Shown here in pieces: positions 7,598-16,173 of a DNA stretch of 37,087 nucleotides. Numbering within the stretch: the stretch's first letter is position 1; each line of letters starts with the position of its first letter. Under the pieces are notes generated by a model. The model made no database searches and was not told the origin of the DNA. It was given only the letters and a program-made list of their open reading frames with translations. Source of the stretch: Geobacter sp. UBA698 (GTDB taxonomy: Bacteria > Desulfobacterota > Desulfuromonadia > Geobacterales > Pseudopelobacteraceae); contig DBMM01000037.1 in assembly GCA_002298925.1 (NCBI GenBank), positions 29,733 through 66,819 of the forward strand. Reading direction: 5' to 3'. The position numbers and the translations under genes were made by a program.

Positions 7598-8326
7598 TTG
7601 AAGGCCATCGTCGTCATACCAACCTATAATGAGAGAGACAATGTAGTTCGACTTGCTGCTGAAATCCTGCGTCAGCACCAGTCACTCAGTATCCTTTTTG
7701 TTGACGACAATTCGCCCGATGGCACCGGTCAGATGCTGGATCAATTGGCCGCTGGCGACGACAGAATCCGTGTCATGCATCGTACCGGCAAACTTGGTCT
7801 GGGTTCTGCTTATCGTGATGGTTTCAGGAACGCTCTTGAGTCTGGCGCCGATTACATCATTGAAATGGATGCTGATTTCTCCCACGATCCGGCACAGTTA
7901 CAGGTGTTTATCGATACGATCCAGGGTTGTGATCTGGTCGTCGGCTCGCGCTATCTGAATGGCGTCAGTGTTGTTAATTGGCCGATACGCAGGCTGATGC
8001 TCAGCTATTTCGCAAGTGTGTACACCCGCTTCGTGACCGGACTTGATCTCATGGATTGCACCAGCGGGTTTAAATGTTTTCGGCGTGAAACAATTCAAGC
8101 TATCGATATGGATATGGTCAAGTCCGATGGTTATTCCTTTCAGATCGAGATGAATTATCGTTGCGCGGAAAAGGGATTGAAAATTGTCGAAGTGCCGATT
8201 ATTTTTATCGATCGCCATGCCGGCAGTTCCAAGATGTCGAAAAAGATCGTCAGAGAAGCGGTTGTCATGGTTTGGAAACTCAGGCTGGGAACGCTCATGC
8301 GGCGTTTTTTAGGAACAAGGGGGTAG
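7598..8326 (+). CDS. Family 2 glycosyltransferase, polyprenol-phosphate mannosyl/glycosyl transferase-like
   Basis: This 242-residue GT-A fold enzyme resembles dolichol/polyprenyl-phosphate mannose synthase (DPM1 type). It transfers a sugar from a nucleotide-sugar donor to a lipid phosphate at the cytoplasmic face of the membrane. Visible motifs are VVIPTYNERDNV at the N-terminus, LFVDDNSPDGTG, the metal-binding EMDADFSHDP, VVGSRYLNG and DCTSGFKCFRRE. It lacks the C-terminal transmembrane pair seen in some relatives, so it is probably peripheral. The start is the TTG at 7598. AGGAG at 7581-7585 is rather far (12 nt), but the alternative GTG at 7585 hits a stop at once. It is followed after 1 nt by the small membrane protein gene, which suggests co-transcription. 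The true sugar and acceptor are not evident. Confidence 0.88.
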   Translation: MKAIVVIPTYNERDNVVRLAAEILRQHQSLSILFVDDNSPDGTGQMLDQLAAGDDRIRVMHRTGKLGLGSAYRDGFRNALESGADYIIEMDADFSHDPAQLQVFIDTIQGCDLVVGSRYLNGVSVVNWPIRRLMLSYFASVYTRFVTGLDLMDCTSGFKCFRRETIQAIDMDMVKSDGYSFQIEMNYRCAEKGLKIVEVPIIFIDRHAGSSKMSKKIVREAVVMVWKLRLGTLMRRFLGTRG

Positions 8327-8327
8327 G

Positions 8328-8513
8328 GTGGTGCACGACTTCTGGTCCATTATTAGTCTGATTTCCCTGGCAGGCTGGGTAGGTGCTGCCATCGGTTTCA
8401 TATTCACGGCCTTTCCAAAGCGGGATAGTTTCGAGTCGCAACCAGCCGTGAAGTGGGGCTGTGCGTTGGCTGTGTCCTATGCACTCTGGATAACCGGGCT
8501 TTTGAATGCGTAA
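8328..8513 (+). CDS. Small two-helix membrane protein of unknown function
   Basis: This is a 61-residue ORF beginning with tandem GTG codons (8328 and 8331) next to AAGGGGGT (8317-8324). The product has two hydrophobic segments, IISLISLAGWVGAAIGFIFTA and a second around CALAVSYALWITGLLNA. They are separated by a short charged loop (FPKRDSFESQPAVKWG). It therefore looks like a two-pass inner-membrane protein with a cytoplasmic or periplasmic hairpin. I do not recognise a family. Support for it being real is positional: it starts 1 nt after the glycosyltransferase stop and overlaps the NHL lipoprotein gene by 8 nt, filling the gap in a coupled run of genes. It could assist the glycosyltransferase at the membrane or belong with the cytochrome block; neither is shown. 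Confidence 0.6.
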   Translation: MVHDFWSIISLISLAGWVGAAIGFIFTAFPKRDSFESQPAVKWGCALAVSYALWITGLLNA

Positions 8514-9561
8514 CTGCAGTCGAATAAAACTGCTGTTGCTGCTGGTTCTGGCGTCTGCCTTGTGGGGCTGCGCCGAAGCTAAACTGGATGCTGCGGCCTG
8601 GCAAGACAAACGGTTGAATGTCGTCTGGCCCTTGCAGCCCGAAAGGCCACGCTTCAAGCTGCTTCGCGTCATAGATGGGCCGGCTGACGTAGTTGACTCC
8701 GAGAAGGGGACTATTGGCAAACTTTTTGATTTCATGCTGGGTGAAAAGAGCGAGTATGTCGGTTTTTACACTCCTCAATGCCTGGCTGCCGACGGTAACG
8801 GTTTGATTTTTATTGCCGACCCTTCTCTTGGAGCGGTGCACAGATATGATCTTGCCTCACGCACTGTCGGATTTATTGCCCAGGCGGGCTCCAGGCCTCT
8901 TGCCAGTCCAGTGGGGGTTGTGCTGGACCGGGATGGCAACCTCTATATCACCGATGCTCAGCTTGCCGCGGTTTTCAAGTTTGATCAGGAAGGAAAACTG
9001 CTCAAAGAACTTGACGGCAAAGGAAAACTAAGACGTCCCGCAGGAATAGCCCTTAACTCCAAGGGCGACAAGCTGGTTGCTGATATCCTCGCCAACAAGG
9101 TTTTTGTATTCGATAGGGATGATGTCCTGAAAGGAGAACTGCCCGGACCAGATTTTATCGAAACATTCAATATGCCGACGTACGTGGCTGTTGACAGTGC
9201 GGACAACGTGTACGTCACCGACTCCATGAACTTCAAGGTCAGGGTGTTCGATGCCAATGGCCGCTATGTCAGGAGTCAGGGACAGATAGGTGACTCCCCC
9301 GGCTCTTTCGCCAGGCCGAAAGGAATCGCCGTGGATAGTGACCGCAATCTCTATGTGCTCGACTCTATTTTGGGCAATTTCCAGGTGTTCAATCAGCTGG
9401 GGCAACTGTTGATTTACGTGGGTCAGGAAGGTTCGCGTCCCGGTGAGTTGATGCTGCCGAGCGGCATCTTCATTGACAGGGATGACAGAGTCTATGTCTC
9501 GGATACGTTCAATCATAGAATCCAGATTTACCAGTACCTGAACGAAAAGGTGCACAAATGA
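8506..9561 (+). CDS. NHL-repeat beta-propeller lipoprotein
   Basis: This is a 351-residue exported protein. The N-terminus (RIKLLLLLVLASALWGC) is a lipoprotein signal with the lipobox LWGC, so the mature protein should be lipid-anchored. The rest holds six NHL-type repeats, each with the pattern GIAVDxxxNLYVxDxxxxxVxVFD. Examples are SPVGVVLDRDGNLYITDAQ, MPTYVAVDSADNVYVTDS, RPKGIAVDSDRNLYVLDS and LPSGIFIDRDDRVYVSDT. These predict a six-bladed propeller used as a protein-binding platform. It overlaps the upstream small gene by 8 nt and the tetraheme cytochrome gene by 4 nt (ATGA). Translational coupling suggests that it and the cytochromes act together. NHL proteins next to multiheme cytochromes are common in Geobacter. 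A scaffold role in an extracytoplasmic cytochrome complex is inference. Confidence 0.85.
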   Translation: MRNCSRIKLLLLLVLASALWGCAEAKLDAAAWQDKRLNVVWPLQPERPRFKLLRVIDGPADVVDSEKGTIGKLFDFMLGEKSEYVGFYTPQCLAADGNGLIFIADPSLGAVHRYDLASRTVGFIAQAGSRPLASPVGVVLDRDGNLYITDAQLAAVFKFDQEGKLLKELDGKGKLRRPAGIALNSKGDKLVADILANKVFVFDRDDVLKGELPGPDFIETFNMPTYVAVDSADNVYVTDSMNFKVRVFDANGRYVRSQGQIGDSPGSFARPKGIAVDSDRNLYVLDSILGNFQVFNQLGQLLIYVGQEGSRPGELMLPSGIFIDRDDRVYVSDTFNHRIQIYQYLNEKVHK

Positions 9562-10469
9562 ACATAGTCTACAGATTTCTGAAAACAGTTGTTTGCAGTG
9601 CCTGTTACCTGGTTGTTTCGGTGTACATGGCTTATGCCGCCGCACCTGGTCCCAAGGTATCGGAGTTGGGCAATAAGCATAACCTTTCGGCTCTTGCCAG
9701 GCAGGTAGGCACAACCACCCTCGTACCCAATACAAACCTTTATCGCGCAACCAACGATGCAACCAATAATCCCGCCGGCCAGCAGGTTTGTATCTTCTGC
9801 CATACACCCCACAACGCCAACGTGGAAGGAGGGGCTCCGCTCTGGAATCGAGCATTTTCCACGGAGACATTTTCACGTTATTCGTCCTCTACTCTGCAGA
9901 TACGTGTCAATTCCGCAGCCAGAACCCCTGCACAGTACGATTCCTCTACCTGGAAACCGGACGGTTCGACCAAGCTCTGTCTCAGCTGTCATGACGGTGT
10001 CTCCAGTCTCGGAGCTGTTTTGCGGGGAGGAGGTTCGGGCATTGCCATGAATCCGGCAGGTGGAAACGTAATCAGCAGCGATACCGCTATCAGTTTTGCC
10101 TCGTTCAAGCCATCGACCAACAAGATGAAGCGGGGTCACCATCCGGTGTCGTTTGTGTACAATTCAGCGGTTGCCGCTGCCATCAACACCGGCAAAGGGG
10201 TTGCCTCATATGCTCTCCCGGCCCTGGCCGAAGTCAAGCTGGATAGAAACAGCAAGATGCAGTGCACTACCTGCCACGATCCGCATCAGAATCAGTCCGA
10301 TGATACCGATGCGTATGCCACGACGCCTCCCCGCAAAAAGGCTCCCTTCTGGGTCTATCACAACGGATCCAATACCGCGTCGGCTGATCATGATGCTGTC
10401 TGTACCACCTGTCACCCATTGACGTCGCCTGAGATTGGAGTTGGTCCGGCACCAGCTCCATGGCCATGA
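9558..10469 (+). CDS. Tetraheme c-type cytochrome, exported
   Basis: This 303-residue protein has a Sec signal peptide (about residues 1-27, ending AYA|AAPG) and four haem c attachment motifs: CIFCH (78-82), CLSCH (141-145), CTTCH (236-240) and CTTCH (282-286). HTPH, DPH and HHPV histidines offer distal ligands, so bis-His low-spin haems are likely. The spacing is wide for four haems. A haem-free stretch of about 90 residues with Gly/Ser-rich segments lies between sites 2 and 3. The start overlaps the NHL gene stop (ATGA). It ends 26 nt before the octaheme gene, so both cytochromes are probably made together. An electron-transfer role outside the cytoplasm is safe at family level. The partner and terminal acceptor cannot be told from sequence. 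Confidence 0.92.
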   Translation: MNIVYRFLKTVVCSACYLVVSVYMAYAAAPGPKVSELGNKHNLSALARQVGTTTLVPNTNLYRATNDATNNPAGQQVCIFCHTPHNANVEGGAPLWNRAFSTETFSRYSSSTLQIRVNSAARTPAQYDSSTWKPDGSTKLCLSCHDGVSSLGAVLRGGGSGIAMNPAGGNVISSDTAISFASFKPSTNKMKRGHHPVSFVYNSAVAAAINTGKGVASYALPALAEVKLDRNSKMQCTTCHDPHQNQSDDTDAYATTPPRKKAPFWVYHNGSNTASADHDAVCTTCHPLTSPEIGVGPAPAPWP

Positions 10470-10495
10470 TCACACACAAGCGGAAAGGGAACGGT

Positions 10496-11569
10496 ATGAG
10501 TGTGAGCTATCTGTTATGTATTGGGCTGTTGGTAGTAGTCATGACGGTCACTCAAGCGCAGGCCGCCGTTACGACCCCATCCCATCTAGACAAAAATAAC
10601 ATGGTTGATGGCTGTGCCTCATGTCACCTCGGGTTTGATTTTTCCGATGGCGGTGGCCCATACAAATGCATCGCCTGTCACGGACCGGCCGCAGCGATGC
10701 CGAGCGGTCTGCGATCGGGAACCGTCACTTTAAAGGATGTCACGGTGGATTTTTCCAAAAATTACCACCATCCGGTCTTCGATAAACGCGGAAATCACAA
10801 TGCTCGCGAGATTTTGCCGGAAACCAACCCTTCTGCTCCGAGACATGTCGAATGTGTCGATTGTCACAGTCCCCATTTTATTTCACCGGACAAGCCCTTT
10901 GCCGGTCTGAGTGGGAAAAAGGTGGGAAACTTCATCTCTCCCATCACCAAGGAATATGAACTTTGCTATCGCTGCCATGCTGAAAGTGCCAATCTCCCTC
11001 TCAAGTCCACCAATAAGCGAACGGAGTTCAACGTAAACAACCCATCGTTTCACCCTGTTGAAGCCGAGGGTAAAAATCTTCAGGTGGTCAGCCTGCAGCG
11101 CCCTTTTCGGGAGAAGAAGACAGCATCCAACGATGTGTCGACACTTAAGTGTGGAGATTGTCACGCTAGTGATGATGCCAATGCTCCCCGTGGTCCACAC
11201 GGTTCAAAGTACGAAGGTTTGCTGGTGGACAATTTTGCCACTGGTGACGCCATTCAGGAGAGCAGTTATGCTTATGCGCTCTGTTACCGTTGTCACAAAC
11301 GATCCAGTATCATGGGGAATGAAAGTTTTCCGCTTCATTCGCGGCATATCGCCGGCGAACGGAATTTTAAAGGTGGTGGTACCTCCTGCCATACCTGTCA
11401 CACCTCCCATGGCAGTGTGGAGAACCGCTATCTGATCAGATTTAATCGTAATTTTGTCACAGAAAGTTCTACGGGGAAATTAAAATTTGTTGAAAAGGGA
11501 ACATACAGCTTTCACGGAGAGTGCTGGCTTACCTGTCATGGGGTTGACCATAATCCCAAGGTATATTAG
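10496..11569 (+). CDS. Octaheme c-type cytochrome with a terminal CxxxCH site
   Basis: This is a 357-residue exported cytochrome. The start at ATG 10496 was preferred over ATG 10460 because GGAAAGGGA (10481-10489) precedes it and it gives a clean signal peptide ending AQA|AVTT. Seven canonical haem motifs are visible: CASCH (40-44), CIACH (58-62), CVDCH (120-124), CYRCH (157-161), CGDCH (219-223), CYRCH (263-267) and CHTCH (298-302). An eighth site, CWLTCH (343-348), has three residues between the cysteines. CxxxCH is rare but known to bind haem c in some multiheme proteins. The repeated CYRCH blocks and the paired SPH, NYHHPV and SFHPV histidines suggest internal duplication and bis-His ligation. 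It closes the cytochrome block, and a terminator follows at 11685. Confidence 0.92.
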   Translation: MSVSYLLCIGLLVVVMTVTQAQAAVTTPSHLDKNNMVDGCASCHLGFDFSDGGGPYKCIACHGPAAAMPSGLRSGTVTLKDVTVDFSKNYHHPVFDKRGNHNAREILPETNPSAPRHVECVDCHSPHFISPDKPFAGLSGKKVGNFISPITKEYELCYRCHAESANLPLKSTNKRTEFNVNNPSFHPVEAEGKNLQVVSLQRPFREKKTASNDVSTLKCGDCHASDDANAPRGPHGSKYEGLLVDNFATGDAIQESSYAYALCYRCHKRSSIMGNESFPLHSRHIAGERNFKGGGTSCHTCHTSHGSVENRYLIRFNRNFVTESSTGKLKFVEKGTYSFHGECWLTCHGVDHNPKVY

Positions 11570-11684
11570 GATTATTTGATTGTTGTTTTCTCTTAGATTT
11601 TGCTGAGTGTAGCCGTGTAAAAGTTACGATCCTGTGACATCTGCAAGTAGTCGTTAAAGTCTTTATATATCAGTTTCAAACAGG

Positions 11685-11716
11685 AACCACAGACGATTTG
11701 TCCGTGGTTTTTGTGT
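11685..11716 (+). terminator. Intrinsic terminator after the cytochrome block
   Basis: The arms AACCACAGAC (11685-11694) and GTCCGTGGTT (11700-11709) pair with one mismatch around a 5-nt loop. A T-rich tail follows (TTTGTGTTTTAATTTTT). It separates the cytochromes from gspF. The 184-nt gap contains no further gene. The short AT-rich stretch from 11717 to 11745 could hold the next promoter, but I see no clear match. Confidence 0.75.
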
Positions 11717-11753
11717 TTTAATTTTTCGGTGTATATGTTATTAAACAAGGCTT

Positions 11754-12962
11754 ATGGCACTTTATACTTGCAAACTAGGTGCATCAGACGGGAAAATTCT
11801 CTATCGTGAGCTAGAGGCATCTGAACCTGATGTACTTAAGAATAGTCTCGAGGAACAGGGGTTTTTTGTCTTCTCTGTGAAGAAAAAGCCGCTGCAGTTC
11901 CTGTTTGACAAGGGGTTGAGTCGTCGCCAGATCGATAATCGCGCCCTGCTTACCTTCAACCAGGAAATGCTGGTGTTGATCAAGGCCGGTATGCCGATCA
12001 TGCAGGTCCTGGACACTATTCTGGAGCGCCATGACAGCGGCAGACTGCCAGAGGTTCTGCGCCAGGTGCGCGAGGATGTCAAGGGTGGCGCAGCGCTGTC
12101 TGCCGCCCTGGAGAAGCACGGTCGCCTTTTCCCTCATCTGTATGTCGCCTCCATCAGTGCCGGTGAGCGTACCGGTGATCTGCCGCGAACAATCCGACGC
12201 TACATACTTTATCTCAAGCGGGTCGAAGTCATCCGCAAAAAGGTAATTGCGGCCATTTTTTATCCGGCTATACTGGTTGTTGTTGCTTTCATGGCCGTCA
12301 CGCTGCTTTTGATATACGTAGTGCCTACCTTCAGTCAGGTCTATACCGATGCAGGATCGCAGCTGCCGCTTCCCACCCAGATTCTGATCAGTTTTACTAC
12401 ATTTTTGAGGCATTATTTTTTATTGGGGATAGTGCTGATCGTTGCTGCCGCGGCCGCCTTTCGTTCCTGGGTATCCACTCCGACCGGCCGTTTCTCCCTC
12501 GATAGCTTCAAGCTGAAAGTCCCGTTTCTGGGAGATGTCTATACGAAATATTCGGTGGCCGGTTTTACCCGGACTCTGGCAACTGTTCTCGGTAGCGGCA
12601 TCCCCATCATTGAATCGTTGCGCATGTCCATAGGCACTCTCAACAATCTCTATATGGAGAAGCGGCTTTTTGAAGTGGTCAAGTATGTAGAAGAGGGGGG
12701 ACGCATATCAGCTGCTTTCGAACGGGTTGCCATCATGCCGCCGCTGGCCTTGCGCATGCTGGGGGTGGGAGAATCCACCGGTGCCCTGGAGGATATGTTG
12801 GTAGATATCTCCGACTACCTTGAAGATGAGTTGGAAGAGCGCATGCAGATTCTGACGACCGCCATTGAACCGGCAGTCATGCTTGTGATGGGCGTCATTA
12901 TCGGCGGGATCATTATTACCATGTATCTGCCGATCTTCAAGATCGCCGGTACGGTCGGTTAG
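11754..12962 (+). CDS. gspF: Type II secretion / type IV pilus inner-membrane platform protein (GspF/PilC)
   Basis: This 402-residue polytopic protein forms the inner-membrane platform on which the ATPase drives pseudopilus assembly. Two T2SSF domains are visible. Each starts near a FNQEMLVLIKAGMPI or FTRTLATVLGSGIPI helix pair and ends in a conserved GExTG motif: ISAGERTGDLPRTI in the first half and LGVGESTGALEDML in the second. Hydrophobic helices occur at about residues 165-190 (FYPAILVVVAFMAVTLLLIYVVPTF), 220-240 and 370-395. The N-terminal cytoplasmic region (YTCKLGASDGKILYRELEA) is typical of the family. AAGG at 11747-11750 precedes ATG 11754. It heads a run of nine secretion genes in tight order and is followed 8 nt later by the ATPase gene. 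Confidence 0.93.
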   Translation: MALYTCKLGASDGKILYRELEASEPDVLKNSLEEQGFFVFSVKKKPLQFLFDKGLSRRQIDNRALLTFNQEMLVLIKAGMPIMQVLDTILERHDSGRLPEVLRQVREDVKGGAALSAALEKHGRLFPHLYVASISAGERTGDLPRTIRRYILYLKRVEVIRKKVIAAIFYPAILVVVAFMAVTLLLIYVVPTFSQVYTDAGSQLPLPTQILISFTTFLRHYFLLGIVLIVAAAAAFRSWVSTPTGRFSLDSFKLKVPFLGDVYTKYSVAGFTRTLATVLGSGIPIIESLRMSIGTLNNLYMEKRLFEVVKYVEEGGRISAAFERVAIMPPLALRMLGVGESTGALEDMLVDISDYLEDELEERMQILTTAIEPAVMLVMGVIIGGIIITMYLPIFKIAGTVG

Positions 12963-12970
12963 GGGATGGA

Positions 12971-14689
12971 ATGAAATCCTACAGACGCAAGAATATCGGC
13001 ATAATCCTGATCGAACGGGGATGTCTTTCTGCTGAACAGCTGCCGCTAATTGTTGAAAAGCTTCATACCACCAAGATGCGTTTCGGTGATATATGTGTCC
13101 ATGATGGACTGGTGAGCGAGCATGATCTGGCTCTGGCGCTGGCCGAGCAGTTCAGTCTTGAGTATGTTGACCTGACCAATTTCAAAATGGATGAGGAACT
13201 GCTCAACGGACTACCGACGGATGCCATCTACCGTTTTCGCTTTGTGCCATTGGAGATGACAGCCGATACCCTGAAAATTGCCATTTCCGATCCTACCGAT
13301 GTTGTCAAACTGGATGAGTTGGAACTGCTGTTGGACAGGAGTTTGAAAATCTGCCTTGCCACTGAGACCGGTATCGCTTCGGTTATCAAGGCAGGCGAGG
13401 GGACCCGCCGTGTGCTGCGGGAGGTTTCGGAAGATTTCATGTTGCAGCTGGTCAAGGAGACTGACCGCGGAGAAGAAGTGCTCTCGGTCGAGAATATCTC
13501 GGAGGATACCAGCCCGATTATCAAACTGATAAACACCACCATCCTGGATGCCCTCAACCGGAGGGCCAGCGACATTCACATCGAAACCGGCCACGATGGG
13601 GTTGAGATCAAATATCGCATTGACGGAGTTCTGTATCGGGCCAATGAGCCGATCGATCTGCATTTTCAGTCACCGATCATTTCCCGTCTCAAGGTTATGA
13701 GCGAACTCGATATTTCCGAGCGTCGGATCCCCCAGGACGGTCGCTTCAAAATCCGCTTTGGTTCCAAGTCCATTGACTTCCGCGTTTCCATCATGCCCAG
13801 CGCTTTGGGTGAGGATGCCGTTATCCGCATACTCGACAAGGAAAGCATCGCCAGTGACCTGAAGGGTTTGACTCTGGAGAACCTCGGCGTCAGCGAACGA
13901 GAGATCAAACGACTCAGAAAAAAGATTCGCGAGCCCTACGGTATGGTACTGGTAACCGGTCCGACCGGTTCCGGCAAGACTACTACTCTTTATGCTGCCT
14001 TGACAGAAATACACACCGGTGAGGATAAGATTATCACCATCGAAGATCCGGTCGAATACATGTTGCGCGGCGTGTTGCAAATTCCAGTTAATGAGAAAAA
14101 GGGACTCACCTTTGCCAAGGGACTGCGCTCCATCCTGCGACATGACCCGGATAAGATCATGGTTGGCGAGATTCGCGACTCGGAAACAGCCCAGATCGCT
14201 GTCCAGTCCGCCTTGACCGGCCACCTGGTTTTCACTACCGTCCATGCTAACAACGTTTTTGACGTGATCGGCCGCTTCATTCACATGGGGATTGACCCTT
14301 ACAACTTTGTCTCCTGCCTGAACTGCGTCCTGGCTCAGCGATTGGTGCGCAAAGTCTGTCGAAAATGTCGCCGTCCGGTGAATTACACCGACGATGAACT
14401 GCGCGAGGCCGGGGTTGACCCGCAGGTGGTTCAAGGCGCAACGCTTTACGAAGCCAAGGGGTGCGAAGCATGCAACGGTACCGGCTATCGCGGTCGTTCA
14501 GCCATCGTCGAACTGTTGGAATTGAATGATCAGATCCGCGACCTGATCATCGGTAAAGTGCCGGCGACACAGCTAAAACAGGCTGCTCGTGATGCTGGGG
14601 TCATGTTTCTGCGCGATTCGGCCGTTGAAAAACTGATTAGTGGAGATACCACTCTCAAGGAGATCAATCGCGTTACCTTCGTTGAGTAA
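12971..14689 (+). CDS. gspE: Type II secretion / pilus assembly ATPase (GspE/PilB)
   Basis: This is a 572-residue cytoplasmic hexameric ATPase that powers pseudopilin polymerisation. The N-terminal MshEN-type domain (about 1-140) may bind the platform or a nucleotide second messenger. The catalytic part has all signature elements: Walker A GPTGSGKTT (330-338), the Asp box around IITIEDPVEY (355-363), Walker B IMVGEIRD (396-403) and the His box TGHLVFTTVHAN (416-427). The zinc-binding tetracysteine is intact, with CRKC (463-466) and CEAC (498-501). This separates it from PilT-type retraction ATPases, which lack that element. No retraction ATPase is seen in the window. The gene overlaps nothing, but only 8 nt separate it from gspF and 18 from the next gene. 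Confidence 0.95.
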   Translation: MKSYRRKNIGIILIERGCLSAEQLPLIVEKLHTTKMRFGDICVHDGLVSEHDLALALAEQFSLEYVDLTNFKMDEELLNGLPTDAIYRFRFVPLEMTADTLKIAISDPTDVVKLDELELLLDRSLKICLATETGIASVIKAGEGTRRVLREVSEDFMLQLVKETDRGEEVLSVENISEDTSPIIKLINTTILDALNRRASDIHIETGHDGVEIKYRIDGVLYRANEPIDLHFQSPIISRLKVMSELDISERRIPQDGRFKIRFGSKSIDFRVSIMPSALGEDAVIRILDKESIASDLKGLTLENLGVSEREIKRLRKKIREPYGMVLVTGPTGSGKTTTLYAALTEIHTGEDKIITIEDPVEYMLRGVLQIPVNEKKGLTFAKGLRSILRHDPDKIMVGEIRDSETAQIAVQSALTGHLVFTTVHANNVFDVIGRFIHMGIDPYNFVSCLNCVLAQRLVRKVCRKCRRPVNYTDDELREAGVDPQVVQGATLYEAKGCEACNGTGYRGRSAIVELLELNDQIRDLIIGKVPATQLKQAARDAGVMFLRDSAVEKLISGDTTLKEINRVTFVE

Positions 14690-14707
14690 CGTAAATTGGA
14701 CCGCTAT

Positions 14708-15634
14708 ATGCTGTTTTCCAGAAAATCGCTTGGTGTTGAGATCAGCCCGACCTGCATTCAATTTGCTCTGCTGAGTGGTACGCAGAATTCTCCGCGTCTG
14801 GAAAGGGTCGCTTCCCGTCCTCTCTCAGCGGGCATCCTGCGAGTGTCACTGCGAGAACCCAATGTCCTTGATACGCAACTCTTTTCCGATCGGATCAGGG
14901 AAGCCCATGGTTTGCTGCTGCATCGGGCCACTCGTCTGTCGGTAGCACTTCCGGACGGTGTCGGACGCATAATGCTGATGGATATTGAAGGACGATTCAA
15001 GAACCACAGCGAAGGTCTGGATGTAATTCGCTGGAAACTGAAAAAAAACCTGCCCATAGATATTGCAGACACACATCTTGACTATCAACTGCTCAAGGTG
15101 CGTGAAAATGGTGAAATGGCTCTGTTGGTGGCGCTGGTTTCGCGAAATGTCATCAGCCAGTATGAGGAACTGATTTCCGTGGCCGGCTGTGTTCCGGCCA
15201 AGATTGAACTTAACGCCTTCAGTCTGTGCCGTGTTTTCCAGCAGCGTCTGGCGTTGCTGGAAGATGTTCTGCTGGTATCCTATTATGACCATTCTCTCGC
15301 TATAATGGTATTTACGGAAGGTGTGCCAGAGTATTTGCGTGTCAAGGAGCTTCCCGGTGTGTCGGCTGTTGACAGTCGTGTCTACATGGAGATCAACAAT
15401 TCGCTACTCGTTTACCGGGAACGCTTTCCGGAGCGGATGGTGCAGAAAGTTGCCTGTATCGCCACGCCGGATGTGATGGTTGAGTTTTGCGATATGGTTG
15501 CGGAGGCCACCAGTGTGGTGCCACTACAGTTGGAGGCAAAGAGTGCGGTAAAACCTTCCGATTCCGCCCCGGCTGACCAGCAGTCCATTTTTCCCTTCAC
15601 TGCCGCCATTGGCGCCGCCTTGAGGAGCCTGTGA
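14708..15634 (+). CDS. pilM: PilM-like actin-fold assembly protein (GspL cytoplasmic-domain equivalent)
   Basis: This 308-residue soluble protein resembles PilM and the cytoplasmic part of GspL. The opening (RKSLGVEISPTCIQFALLSG) matches the first phosphate-loop strand of actin-like ATPases, and a further conserved stretch is ALPDGVGRIMLMDI. It has no transmembrane helix; that is supplied by the next gene product, PilN, whose first residues PilM should grip. The start is either ATG 14708 or TTG 14696, four codons upstream. Neither has a strong ribosome binding site, and ATG 14708 was chosen by similarity to family starts. The stop overlaps the pilN start by 1 nt. Together PilM and PilN make up what type II systems encode as a single GspL. 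Confidence 0.8.
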   Translation: MLFSRKSLGVEISPTCIQFALLSGTQNSPRLERVASRPLSAGILRVSLREPNVLDTQLFSDRIREAHGLLLHRATRLSVALPDGVGRIMLMDIEGRFKNHSEGLDVIRWKLKKNLPIDIADTHLDYQLLKVRENGEMALLVALVSRNVISQYEELISVAGCVPAKIELNAFSLCRVFQQRLALLEDVLLVSYYDHSLAIMVFTEGVPEYLRVKELPGVSAVDSRVYMEINNSLLVYRERFPERMVQKVACIATPDVMVEFCDMVAEATSVVPLQLEAKSAVKPSDSAPADQQSIFPFTAAIGAALRSL

Positions 15635-16173
15635 TGCGCTTTACCATCAATCTTGCCACCAGATCATATCTTGACCATCGACTGGTGAACCAGATTGTTA
15701 TTGTCTGTATGGTGATATTGTTGGCACTGCTGGCGTGGAATATCAGCCGATTGTCCTGGAACATGGGGGAATTGCGGCGCCTGAAGACCGACATCGCCTC
15801 TTTTGAGAATCGCCTGAACAGCCGTCCTGCCGGAGTATCCGAGAAGGACTTTAGCCGCATGCAGTCCAGTATCCGATTCTACAATGGCGTCATAGAACAC
15901 AAGACATTCAACTGGCTGGGGCTGCTGGATAAACTGGAGACCGCCACGCCGGAAGGAATCTCGCTGGCTGCAGTTGATCCTGAAACCAAAAACGGCGAGT
16001 TGCTGATCGAGGGTCGCTGTGCCACCTTTGCCCATGTGCGGTCGTATCTGGATAAACTGGAGGATTCCAGATTGTTCACAAATATTCAGTTGGTTTCTCA
16101 CCAGAACCTGAGCCTTGGTGAAAAAACGCGGGGCGTACAGTTTGTCATCACATGTCGGGTGGTGAAACCATGA
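15634..16173 (+). CDS. pilN: PilN-like inner-membrane assembly protein
   Basis: This is a 179-residue bitopic protein. A short cytoplasmic N-terminus (MRFTINLATRSY) carries the INLATR variant of the PilM-binding INLLP motif of PilN. It is followed by one transmembrane helix (about residues 21-40), a periplasmic coiled-coil segment and a ferredoxin-like fold domain. It forms the alignment complex with PilM and PilO. ATG 15634 shares its A with the pilM stop, and AGGAG (15623-15627) supports this start; the GTG at 15631 is an alternative. The pilO start lies inside its stop codon region (ATGA), so the genes are translationally coupled. Length and topology agree with PilN of type IV pilus systems. 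Confidence 0.85.
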   Translation: MRFTINLATRSYLDHRLVNQIVIVCMVILLALLAWNISRLSWNMGELRRLKTDIASFENRLNSRPAGVSEKDFSRMQSSIRFYNGVIEHKTFNWLGLLDKLETATPEGISLAAVDPETKNGELLIEGRCATFAHVRSYLDKLEDSRLFTNIQLVSHQNLSLGEKTRGVQFVITCRVVKP

